Source: Neocallimastix lanati (nom. inval.) (lineage: Eukaryota > Neocallimastigomycota > Neocallimastigomycetes > Neocallimastigales > Neocallimastigaceae). Taken from it: DNA of 42,500 nucleotides. The notes under the pieces are model-generated. The model saw nothing but the letters and a program-made list of their open reading frames with translations. It was not told the DNA's origin and ran no database searches. Position numbers and translations under genes: made by a program. Location: the NCBI GenBank assembly GCA_016946835.1, contig JACVTC010000004.1, positions 1,760,001 to 1,802,500 on the forward strand. The letters are read 5' to 3'. This document shows positions 1-10,870 of this stretch, piece by piece. Each line of letters opens with the position of its first letter. Positions within the stretch are counted from its first letter, which is position 1.

Positions 1-179
1 ATAATACTTTGATGCAAGATTTTATTAATAGTATAATATGAATATAAAAATAAATTTTAAATATATTATTAATATTTTATTTATATGAATAAAACTTTTA
101 AATTATTAATTATTTATTTTTATTTATTTATTTTTATTTATATAAATTAAATATATTTATATTTTTATTTAAACAAAAG
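1..179. other. AT-rich 5' flank of the Snf7 gene
   Basis: Almost pure A/T DNA leading to the Snf7 start codon. I see no distinct promoter element among the many TATA-like stretches. The sequence directly before the ATG is A-rich (AACAAAAG), as is common before start codons in AT-rich fungi. Confidence 0.4.
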
Positions 180-1485
180 ATGAAACTCTTTAAGAATAAG
201 AAGAAGGCTAATCCAAAGGATGCCATTGCTCAACTTAAGGAAACTTTAGATATTTTAGAAAAAAGACAAGCTATATTAGAGAAAAAGATTGAAAATGAGG
301 AAAAAATTGCTAGAGCCAACGCCACTAAAAACAAGAGAAGTAAATAAATAAATAATATAATATGTATTATTATAAAATATAGTATATATATTTTTCATAA
401 TTATTTTTTAAAAATCATTAATAAATTTACTATTACTTTTTTTTGTCTATAAAATTGTATAATTTAAAAATTGTATATTTTAATGTTTGTTATTTCAATT
501 ACTAAATTGATATTAATATAAATTATTAAATACAAATGACATATTCGCATTTTAAAACAAATCTATTCAAATCAAAATAAATGAAATGAATAAAATAATT
601 TTGAAAAATGAAACAAATCAAAAAATAAAATCATTATATATTAATAAATTAAAATAGTTGCACTTGCTGCTCTTAAGCGTAAGAGAGCTTACAATAATGA
701 AATAGAAAAAATGATGGGTTCACGTATGACTATTGAAACTCAAATTATGACTATTGAAAACGCAAACACCAACTTACAAACATTAAATGCTATGAAGCAA
801 GGTGCTAGTGCTTTAAGTAATATTCACGGAAAGATGTTAGTTTTAATTTTTATTATAATATATAAATTATTATTTAAATATATATATTAATGTTTAATAA
901 TATTAAATGATATTAAAATTAACTATAATGTAAATCAATAATTAATATTAGTATAATTATAATTAAACTTAACAAATTTAACTTATATTTATATATAATT
1001 TTATTAATATAAATTATTATTATCTTAATAATTATAATCTTAATAATTATTATTTATTTATAAAGGAATATTGATAAGGTAGAAGATACTATGGATGATA
1101 TTAGAGAACAAATGGATCTTGCGAATGAAATTTCAGATGCTATTGCTCAACCAATAAACTTTGGTGATGTTATTGATGAAGATGAATTAAACGCTGAATT
1201 AGAAGGATTAGAACAAGAAGAATTAGATATGCAGTTATTAGAAACTGATAAATTATCAAAGATACCAAGTATGCCTAATGCACCAACTGGACCTATTGGT
1301 AAGTTTAAATTAATACATTATGATAATCATTGTATTTTAATAAATATATTAATTATTAAATGAAATTGACTTTTTTTCCTTTTTTCTTTTTATATATATA
1401 TATATTTTGTGTATGTATTTAAATAGCTGCTGAAGATGATGAAGAAAAAGAATTGGAAGAATTACAAAGCAGTATGGCTTTCTAG
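180..1485 (+). CDS. SNF7: ESCRT-III subunit Snf7/Vps32 (CHMP4 family), four exons
   Basis: Exons 180-339, 658-835, 1066-1298 and 1427-1485 join to 630 nt (209 residues), close to the 210-240 usual for the family. Introns are GT-AG and split codons rejoin cleanly: ATT across intron 1, ATG across intron 2, GCT across intron 3. The protein opens MKLFKNKKK, then a basic helix with NKRIALAALKRKRAY, the ENANTN motif, KMNIDKVEDTMDDIREQ, and an acidic DEDELNAELEGLEQEELD stretch, all typical of Snf7/CHMP4. Snf7 polymerises on endosomal membranes to drive vesicle budding and scission into multivesicular bodies; Vps4 and Bro1/ALIX act on it. The last residues (KELEELQSSM) resemble the CHMP4 C-terminal helix that binds Bro1/ALIX. 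All expected parts are present. Confidence 0.95.
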
Positions 1486-1589
1486 AATAAATAACTTTTA
1501 AGAATGAAATATATATATTTATAAATTTTTTCTTTTTTTTTTTTTTTTATTTATTGCATTTGTAAGATTTTATTTTGTAATTCAATAAC

Positions 1590-1622
<33 letters not shown>

Positions 1623-2271
1623 TTGGTAATGAAAAGAAAAAACAACAAAAAAAAAAAAAAAAAAACAAAAAATAAGGTTTAATTATACCTTTTTTTTTTT
1701 TTTTGAAATATCTAAAGATCAAATCTTTGTTTTTTAAATTTATCCTCCAATAATAATTATTATTTTTTTTTTACTTAAAAAGAAAAAAAAAATATTTATA
1801 ATAAAAAATAAAATTTATATCATGAAAAATAAAAATATAATTAAAAAATAAATATAAATAAGTAAATATCATAATATAATCCAAATATATAAATATAAAT
1901 AAATAAATAAAATTAAAAATCATAATCAAAAAAATATTTATTATAAAAATAATCCATATAGAAAAGTATTTTAGTTATTATACAAATTATTATTATTATT
2001 ATTATTATTATTGCTTTTTTTTTTTTTATTATTTTATAAAATTTTTGGATTTGAAATATTAATAAATTATTTAAATGTTTTTATATTGTTATTATTATTA
2101 AAAATTATAATAATTAATAAACATTAAAAAAAAAACCACTATATACATATATAAATTCATTATTTTATTATTATTATCATGTTTTTAATGGTGATCATGT
2201 CATTTAGTATACGTCACACCGAAGTTTTTTTTTTTTTTAACTTTTGAACTTATTTTTATTCTTTATTACAT

Positions 2272-2274
<3 letters not shown>

Positions 2275-2324
<50 letters not shown>
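2275..2324. repeat. Poly-T run of 50
   Basis: Uninterrupted T homopolymer, read directly. Its length is likely to vary between alleles and assemblies. Confidence 0.9.
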
Positions 2325-2329
<5 letters not shown>

Positions 2330-2425
2330 TTTTATTATTTTTTATTTTACTTTTTATATACATTTTATTTTTATATCTTTAAATTATATATAATGTATTA
2401 TTTTATAAAAAATATAATTATCTAT

Positions 2426-2462
2426 TTAATAAAGCACTGGAAGTGCATTCTATTCCTAGTCT
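2426..2462. repeat. Short dispersed motif, copy A, next to an A-run
   Basis: The stretch TTAATAAAG, then TGGAAGTG, ATTCT, TTCCT and GTCT, followed by poly-A, recurs with about six differences at 39721-39758. On the minus strand it begins TTTTTTTTAGACTAGGA, like a 3' splice site. Function is unknown. It could be the 3' end of a short interspersed element or a decayed terminal exon. Confidence 0.45.
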
Positions 2463-2905
2463 AAAAAAAAAGAAAAAAAAAATTCATTATAATAATTATA
2501 ATAAACATTAAATAATATATATATATATATTTATGTCCTTTATTATTATTATTATTATTATCATAATTATAACAGTTAATAAACATTAAATAACATATAT
2601 ATATATATATATATATATTTGTGCCTTTTAATATTATTTTATAATATTAAAATAATTTTTGAATTTTAAATTACAATATATACAAATTATCAGATTTAAA
2701 ATATCATTATTATTATTATTGTTATTATTATTATTATTATAATACACCTTTCCAATTACAATATATACAAATTATCAGATTTAACATATTATTATTATTA
2801 TTATTAATATAATTTTTGGATTTAACATATTATTATTATAAAATTTATTATAATGTTTAATACTAGTTTTATTCAGACAAACGTCATTAAAATTAAAATT
2901 TATAT

Positions 2906-4264
2906 CTAACTTGCTTTTAAGAATTTTGTAATAATGATATCTTTGTTACAGTTTCTTGAGCAGAATCAAGTATCTATCAGGTTTAGTCATCTTGTCGTTT
3001 TTACTGTTCAAATATTATCCCATGGACGTGATGCTCTTTCCTTTCTTTTTTTCATTGATTCTGATGTTATTTGGAATTTGTATTCTGTTATCCCTTGTTC
3101 CGATTGAGAGCGCAAAACATCAAAAGCCTCTTTACTCGGTGTACCATAATGAATTGTATATATACCTACTTTTGCTAATTCTCTTGAATAATTATTATAT
3201 AAAGTAGATATTATTTCATCAGCAGAAGTTGAAGTTGCTTGACTCAGAATGATTTGATCTTGCATATTTCTGAAACATATCCCCGATGAATAATAATCTG
3301 CTTCATAAATTAACAAATTAACATCAATTTCCAATATATCAGCAAAACGTTTCAACAAAGATCTGTCACTTGGAGGAGGTGTTGACGGCTTTGTTCCAGC
3401 TATCGCTTCAAGTAACCCTAACGCCTTCATATATTTTATATATTTAGGATTAGGTGGTTGAAGCTGATCAGTTAATTTATTGATTGCTTCAGTAATAGAT
3501 TGTTCTGTTATTTCACTATTGTCATTCCAAGATCGTGCAGCAATCAGTTTTCTTTTTGCAAGTACTCTTTGAGACGTATCAAATTCATATTCCTTTATTC
3601 CTTGGTTAACTTGTGAACATATTCATTTAAAGGCCTTAGTACTTTGATTGCTACTAGGTTTTGACAACCAACCTGAGTTTATACCGACACTTACCAATTT
3701 TTTAGAACAACTCGTCATGAAAGTCTGGATTAACTGACCATTAAGATCGGGGTTAATCAAACTTGCTTGTATTAAGTGTGATATATCTATTAAATGTACT
3801 TTCCCTAGCCTGCTTTCATAACGGAGCATACTTTCATCAACTTCTAATACTTCGGTAAAACGTTTTAATAAAGCTTCACTATTTGGTGGAGGGGTGGAAG
3901 GTTTTGCTCCAGCTATCCCTTCAAGTTGTCCCATTGCAGGAGCGTATCTTATAAGCAATGGATTTATTTTAGGATCTATTTTATTTGTGTTTGACGATGG
4001 AATATTCGATCCGAACGAAAATGAAAATCCAGCCATGGATCGATTTGACGGCTGTTGTTTGAGCTTTTTAATTTCTTCTTCAGCTTGTTTTCTTAATTCT
4101 TGCTCTTTTTCAAAATTTTGGGTCATTTTAGAAAGTTGCTGTTCTAGTTCTGCTACTCTTTGCTCCAGTCTCAGTTTTTCCAATAGTAATTTCGTGTTAC
4201 GTCCAACCTCATTAATGATTTCTTGTAGCTGAGCTGTTTTTTGTTCTTTCGATATTTCCTTCAT
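2906..4264 (-). pseudogene. Coiled-coil protein with duplicated ~150-residue domain, interrupted by in-frame TGA
   Basis: From an ATG at 4264 the frame is open for 213 codons to a TGA at 3623-3625. It then stays open in the same frame to a second TGA at 3008-3010, with further TGAs at 2987-2989 and 2966-2968 and the first non-TGA stop (TAG) at 2906-2908. The N-terminus is a strong coiled coil (about residues 1-72, heptad Leu, rich in E/K/Q). Two homologous modules follow. Both contain an AIAG/GIAG stretch, KPSTPPP, LLKRF, an LE(V/I)D segment, QGI(K/T)EY(E/K)F, and KRK...A(A)R(S/P)WDN or SWNDN. The first TGA falls inside module 1, where module 2 has Val. Codons such as GCG, CGT and TCG are more frequent than in neighbouring genes. 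I do not recognise the family. It may be a decayed gene, or a gene read with TGA as sense; decay is the simpler reading. Confidence 0.6.
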
Positions 4265-4358
4265 ATTAAATAGTTGATATTTCAGTTCGTAACTCTTTGA
4301 TTCTGACTGATTCCTTTCTTTTTATTATTTTTGGATATAAAATATTAAGTAATATTAT

Positions 4359-4360
<2 letters not shown>

Positions 4361-4405
<45 letters not shown>

Positions 4406-4410
4406 TATTA
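4361..4410. repeat. Poly-A followed by TA dinucleotides
   Basis: A run of about 29 A followed by about 10 TA units, just upstream of the minus-strand reading frame starting at 4264. Confidence 0.8.
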
Positions 4411-4663
4411 TAAAGTTTAAAATAGTTTTTTTTTATGTCTTTTATATTATTATTATTATTATTATTATAATAATAATAATAATAATATAATAATAAACAT
4501 TAAATAATATATAAATATATATATATATACCTTTTATTATTTGGAATTAAAATATTATTATTATTAATATTATTATAATATTTATATAATTTTTGGAATT
4601 AAATTATTATTATTATTATTATTATCAATATTAATATAATATTTATATAATTTCTGGAATTAA

Positions 4664-4664
<1 letters not shown>

Positions 4665-4738
<74 letters not shown>
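4665..4738. repeat. ATT trinucleotide microsatellite
   Basis: About 24 uninterrupted ATT units, the longest of several in this cluster. Confidence 0.9.
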
Positions 4739-5070
4739 GTTAGATATAACAATTAAAATCAGAAATGATATTTATATTTTATTATGTGTTTATTTATTTA
4801 TTTTATTAAGACCTTATTCATTTAAGAATATGTCATTACATGTTATTTATAATTATTTTTTATAGTAGTTTAACATTATTCGTAACATTTAACGTTACAT
4901 TTTATTATATTATCAAATTAAAGTATTTTACACTTATTAATGTAGTATAATGTACAATGTAATTAAACACATAATTGTGATATTTAACAATTATAATGTT
5001 TATATAATTTTGGAATTAAAATATTATTATTATTAATATTATTATATAATTTTTGGAATTAAAATATTAA

Positions 5071-5100
<30 letters not shown>

Positions 5101-5101
<1 letters not shown>

Positions 5102-5978
5102 GATTATAATTATAATTATAATAATTATAATTTTATAGTTTTATTTTAATAAAATTTATTAAAAGTTTATTATTTACTTTTTAATTATTTTTATTTAATC
5201 TTTAATTATTTTTATTTATTATTCAATTATAACTTTAAGAGTTATTCTTTTAAACTATTACATAAAAATTTAATTTATTATTAGTATATCTCAATAATAC
5301 ATTAAACATAAGCCACAAATATTATCAATAAATGTATTAATATATAAAAATTTTAAATATAATTAACTATGATGAACTTTGTTTTTAACATTTTTTTTTT
5401 TTTTTTTTTTTTATTCAATTTCAATATTTTTATCTCTCTTTTAATTAATTTAAAGAATTTTAATCTATAAATATATTTTTAAATTTAATTTAAAGAAATT
5501 TTAAAAAAAAAATATTTAATAAAGTTATGTAATTAAAAAGATGTATATCTAAATGGAAAAAAAAATTATTTTAATAAATATAAAATATAAAAATAAAAAA
5601 AAAAAAATAAATAAAAATACGAAACGATAAATTTTCTTCTAAAACAAAGTATTTATATACAATGTTTAAATAAAATCATTTTTTTCTTAAAATATATATA
5701 TATAACAAGAAAAGTGAATAAGTAAATTTAAAAAAAAAATAAAATAGATCTAAAATTTTTGAATAGAAAATAAAAATTTAGATTTATTTTATTTTTTTTT
5801 TTTAAACTTTTTAATTTTTTTTTTTTTTTTAATTAAATTTAATTTATTTCTGTTTTAAAATTTTCATCATGTTTTTATTTTTAACATTAGAAGTTAGCTA
5901 ATGAGGATAATATAGTCTTATTAGGAATATTATTAAAATGAATAAATTGGTCTTTATTTTATATATTTATATATATAT

Positions 5979-6017
<39 letters not shown>

Positions 6018-6747
6018 TTTATTTTATTTTATTTTATTGAAATATTTTTAAATTAGAAAAAAAAAAAAGATAAATATATTTATGTGGAATTAAATTGATC
6101 AATGATTTAAAATACAATAAAAAAAAAATTTTTTTTTTTTTTTTTTTTATTATATAAAATTTATTTTAAATGTCTTTAATATAAGGTAATAAATGACTCT
6201 TTATATATATATATGTATAAAGTTATTAAGTGACTTTCTAAAAAAAAAAAAAATTCATCCGGAAATTTTTAATTTACCTCATTAAAAATATTGAATAAAA
6301 ATTTAATAGAAAAAAAAAAATTAAAAGAATATATATATATATATGTTCCAGAATTATAATTTTAGTATTTAAAATTTTATTTTATAAATATAAATATATA
6401 AATATATATATATTTTAAAGATTAAAGATAAATGAATTTTTTTTTTTTTTTTTTTTTTAAAATTTTTAGTAAATTTTTAATAAATCCAAAAAGAAAAAAA
6501 AAAATTTTTAAATCATTAAAAGAGAAGAAGAAAAACAAAAAGTATAATAAAAATATACTGTAAAAATATAGATATATATACAATTTTATAAAAATATCTA
6601 ACATAATGGTATAAATAAATAAATATATTTAAATATATAAATATATTTTAATAAAAAAAATTTTTTTCAATTACTACCTTTATCTAATTATCTTTTATTT
6701 CTTAATATATAATGATTAATATAATAATTTAATAAAAAAAAAATAAA
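5101..6747. other. Gene-free AT-rich intergenic DNA
   Basis: Homopolymers and TA/TAAA tracts only, including 35 T at 5981-6015. A slightly more complex stretch at 5880-5940 has no supportable frame on either strand. Confidence 0.5.
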
Positions 6748-6867
6748 ATGAATGAATCAATCTATATTTATGTGAAAAATTTTTTTTCTAACTTTTAATT
6801 TATATCATTATGAAAAAATAAAATAAAATAAAATAAAATAATTTATCAATTTAATTGTATTTTGGTT

Positions 6868-6908
<41 letters not shown>

Positions 6909-8065
6909 TTATTTTAATATCTAATAATAATATTATTTCTATATATTTAATTTTCTTTTTTTTTTTTTTTAATCAATATTATTTTTATTAAATATATAAA
7001 GAAACAAAAAAATCAAGTTCATTCCCCAACAAATAAAAATACAGGTAATGCTCATAATCGAAAAGATACAGAAAAAACAGTTGAGGATTCTTTCCAAAAT
7101 CGACTTGTTGTAGAAGACATATGGAATGAAGAAACGGTATTTAAATAAAAAAAAAAAATAAAAGAATATTGATAATACTTATAATATTTTTAATCTTTAT
7201 TAATAAATTGATTTAGTTTTACAAAAAAAAAAAAAAAAAAAAAAAAAAACTATATCTATATATATAAATAAGAATTATTATATAAATTATATTATTTATA
7301 TTATTAATATTAATTAATTATATAATTTTGTAAATATTTTTAATAATATTATTAAATATATATATTAAATTAATGAAAATATTAATCATATTAAAAAAAA
7401 AAAAAAAAAATTTAATATATAAATAATATATCTGGAAATTGGTCAAAATAAAAAATAATTTTTCAATAAATGGGTGATAAAAATTTTTTTTTTTTTTTTA
7501 ATTTTATAAATAACTATATATCTCTTTCGGGAAAATTGGGTAAAAATTTCAAAAAAAAAAAAAAAACTTTTTTATAGCCAAAAGAGGAATTAGATAAACT
7601 TTTATCATCACAAAATTATGATCGATTTCAATTTAGACTGGAGCATGTTTTAGATTTATATGATTTATCCATTGAAGATGGAATAAAGTATATATAATAA
7701 TATAAAATTATAAATAAATTAAATAATAAAAGAAAAAAAAAAAAAAGGTTTATACACCTCTCTCTCATTAATGGAATAAATAAATATAATAACAATAACA
7801 ATAATTTATTTATATAATTAAATTTAATAGCAAATTGGGTTCTTTTTTACAACTAAATAATTGGAAAGAAGATGCCTCTAATAATATGATATTAAATAAT
7901 CTTTACAATATATTTATGTAATTAAAATAAATTAATAAATCAATGATAATAAAAACAATAATATTGATAAATAATCATTATACTAATAATTATAAAAATT
8001 ATCAATCATTTAATATATAATTTATCTATAATATATATAAATTTATATTGTAATAAATATTTATC

Positions 8066-8160
<95 letters not shown>

Positions 8161-8944
8161 AATATTAATAATAAAAGGACCGGAAAGAATAATAATTTTA
8201 AACCCATTCAAATCTATGAATTTATGAGATTATATTTATTTTTTATTAATGAATTTAAAGGTATATTTTTTATTAATAGAACGTTATTTATATAAATATA
8301 TATAATATATATTACTTGCATATTATAAATAATATTTTTAAATAATTAAATAAATATATATATATATAATAAATATATATCAAAAAAAAAAAAAAAATGA
8401 AACAAAAACAAAAACAAAAACAATATATATATATATATATAGATAAAGATATGAATTATCAAGAATCATTAAATTATTTTAGGAATTTATTATTCTATGA
8501 ATTTGGATTTATTAATTTTGTGGATGAGGCACCTCCTCCCTCCCAAACGTCTATTCGAAAAATTTTACAAATTCAACAACAAATGGAACAAGAAGAACAA
8601 CAAAATCAACAAGATGTACCGGTATCACCCCTTCCTCCAACTAAAGATTGTAAATCTGGAAAAGAATCAAAAAATAAAGAGAAAGGAAATAATAAAATGA
8701 AGGAAAAAGAACGAGAGAAGGAAAGAGAAAAAGAAAGGGAAAGAGAAGAAGAAGAAAGAATGAACTTATTAGCCAATTTAGAAAATACATTAATGCAAGA
8801 AAAAAAAGCCGCTAGTGAAAAAGAACCATTTAAAAATTATCCTCCACCATCCATTGTATATACCAATAAACCTCGAAAACTTTTTACCACTTATGAAGAA
8901 AATATTATTATAAAATTTATGAAAGAAACGTAAGACATGAATAA

Positions 8945-8975
<31 letters not shown>

Positions 8976-9601
8976 AAAAAAAAAAAAATAAAAATAACTT
9001 TTTTCATTACTTTTAATATTATATGGATTTTATAATATTCTATTCATCTATGGAATTACATTAATTAAATAATAATTTGAATATATTACAAATTATAATT
9101 TTATTATTAATATTAATGACTTATTATTAATTATTATTATCTTTCTTTTGTATTTAATTATTAATAATTATTAATATATAAATTAAATTTATTTATTTGT
9201 TTATTTATATATATTTTTTATTTTATTTTATTTTATTTTTATTTTTATTCTTATTTTTATTTTTATTTATTTATTTATTTTTTTTTTTTTTTAAAAATAA
9301 AAGTATATTTCAACACTTTAAACTTTATAAGAGTATTTTTTATAACTTAGTGCCACGAGAAGAATGTATTATTCATGTAGATGATCTTATCGTGGAAGTT
9401 CCTGGTAAGGTACCACCATTAAGTACAGCAATTACTTTAGAAGAATGGGAAAATGAAGTTAAACTGTTGGAAGAACAAAAATTGGTACATATATTGTTAA
9501 ACATTATTCCTATTTTAAATTTATTTATCAATATCAAAATTATAATTAATTTTGATAATTTTTTTTTTTTTAATAATTTATTTAATTGCTATTCCATGAT
9601 A

Positions 9602-9642
<41 letters not shown>

Positions 9643-10088
9643 TGAATGAAAATGTATAGGAAAAAGAAAGAGAAATTGAGCGTAAGCTAGCTGAAGAAAG
9701 AGCAATTAGAGGTAAATTAAAATTAATATATATATATATAGCATATATATATATATTATTATTATAATTTTTTCTTATTATTTATTTATAATATAATCAT
9801 AAATATTTATTATTTTTTTTTTTATTTTTTATTTTTATTTTATTTTATTTTTTTTATTATAATTGATAATTAATAATATTATTATATTAAAAATATTAAA
9901 TATCATCGTAAAAAAATTTTTTTGTTTAATTTTTTTTTTAATATATATATATAAATATAACAATTATTTAGAGGCTAATCCATTCTATCCATTAAATAAT
10001 GATGAAATTATGGAAGTTGTGAATGAAACAATTGCATCTATTATGTCTAGTTTTGTAGGAATTTTTGAAAATCAAGTAGAAGTAAGTC

Positions 10089-10123
<35 letters not shown>

Positions 10124-10224
10124 TAAAAATATAATAATCAAATATTTATTTATTTATTTATTTATAGTTATTTATCTATTTATTTATTCATTTCATTATT
10201 GCTAATATAACTATTAAAAATAAT

Positions 10225-10258
<34 letters not shown>

Positions 10259-10371
10259 TATATATATATTTATATATATATTTATAGGAAATAAAAACTA
10301 AATATCTAAAAATAGCTTCAGATATAATTGAAAGCAATGTTATGAATATAATTACATCACCAAATTCATAA
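6748..10371 (+). CDS. Axonemal/ciliary protein resembling CFAP119 (CCDC189), about ten exons
   Basis: Exons 7002-7136, 7578-7687, 7831-7917, 8178-8260, 8443-8929, 9304-9484, 9660-9711, 9972-10081 and 10288-10371 join to 1329 nt in one frame (442 residues) with clean GT-AG ends. A start exon at 6748-6771 (MNESIYIY) would fit in phase, but its donor (GTGAAA) is weak, so the N-terminus is uncertain. A helical N-terminal half (FRLEHVLDLYDLSIEDG, then YEFMRLYLFFINEFK) is followed by a Lys/Glu/Arg-rich stretch. The key segment IFQHFKLYKSIFYNLVPREE closely resembles the FRHFKLYKYVF region I recall from CFAP119, a sperm-flagellum protein. A coiled stretch (EKEREIERKLAEER) and a short helical C-terminus end the protein. 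Flagellar function fits zoospore-forming fungi. The family assignment is from memory and moderately secure; the exon chain is secure. Confidence 0.6.
6870..6905. repeat. Poly-T run upstream of the first firm exon
   Basis: 36 uninterrupted T. If the 6748-6771 start exon is right, this lies in the first intron. Confidence 0.85.
8066..8158. repeat. AAT microsatellite inside an intron
   Basis: Thirty-one uninterrupted AAT units in the 7918-8177 intron of the CFAP119-like gene, ending about 20 bases before the inferred acceptor AG at 8176-8177. Confidence 0.9.
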
Positions 10372-10870
10372 TATTTATATATATAGATATATAAACTTTT
10401 TATAATAGTACATAAATTTATTATATTTTAAGGCATTTATAGTTTTGTATTTTCTTTTTTCTTTTCTTTTTATTTAACTAATAATGTATATTATATATAA
10501 TAAAATATATTTTTCAAATTTATTACCATTGATATTTAATTAATAAAAATAAAAAAAATAAAGATAAAAATAAATTGTTAAAAACAAAAACAAAACACAA
10601 AAAAAAAAAAAAAAATAAAAAACCAAAAAAAAAAAAAAAAAAAAAAAACTTTAATTTTCCAATCAACAATAAAAATATATATATATATATAATATAAATA
10701 AACAAAATAAAATAAAATAAAACAAAAAATTTTTTTTGAACTTTTAATAAAATAATTTATTATTATTATTATTATTTTTATAATTAAAATTTTATTTATT
10801 TATTTATTTATTTATTTATTCTATAAGTAAATTATATTTGTAGAAAAAAAGAAAAAAAAAAATTTTTTTT
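10372..10870. other. Convergent intergenic spacer
   Basis: The 3' ends of the CFAP119-like gene (+) and the Ras-like gene (-) face each other across about 500 bases of poly-A, AAAAT and TTTA tracts. I see no gene and no distinct terminator. Confidence 0.5.

Larger units (their letters stand above)
1486..2905. other. Intergenic AT-rich DNA with homopolymers
   Basis: No coding frame is supported. Poly-A tracts near 1590-1665 follow the Snf7 stop. A run of 50 T lies at 2275-2324. ATT microsatellites occur near 1988-2012 and 2700-2740. A slightly G+C-richer patch at 2178-2224 contains TGATCATG and ACGTCA and runs into poly-T; I cannot assign it. Confidence 0.5.
2490..5100. repeat. Cluster of diverged dispersed AT repeats
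   Basis: Several AT phrases recur many times in the same orientation on both sides of the 2906-4264 reading frame. One is TAATTTTTGGAATTAAA or GGATTTAA plus ATT units, near 2045, 2810, 4330, 4545, 4585, 4648, 5003 and 5052. Another is AATAAACATTAAATAA followed by a TA run and CCTTTTA, near 2125, 2500, 2577 and 4491. A third is TACAAATTATCAGATTTAA at about 2680 and 2767. They may be decayed copies of a mobile element or local duplications. Confidence 0.55.

Noticed and set aside
8026-8211. Minus-strand poly-Leu frame
   Set aside because: Encoded by the intronic AAT microsatellite.
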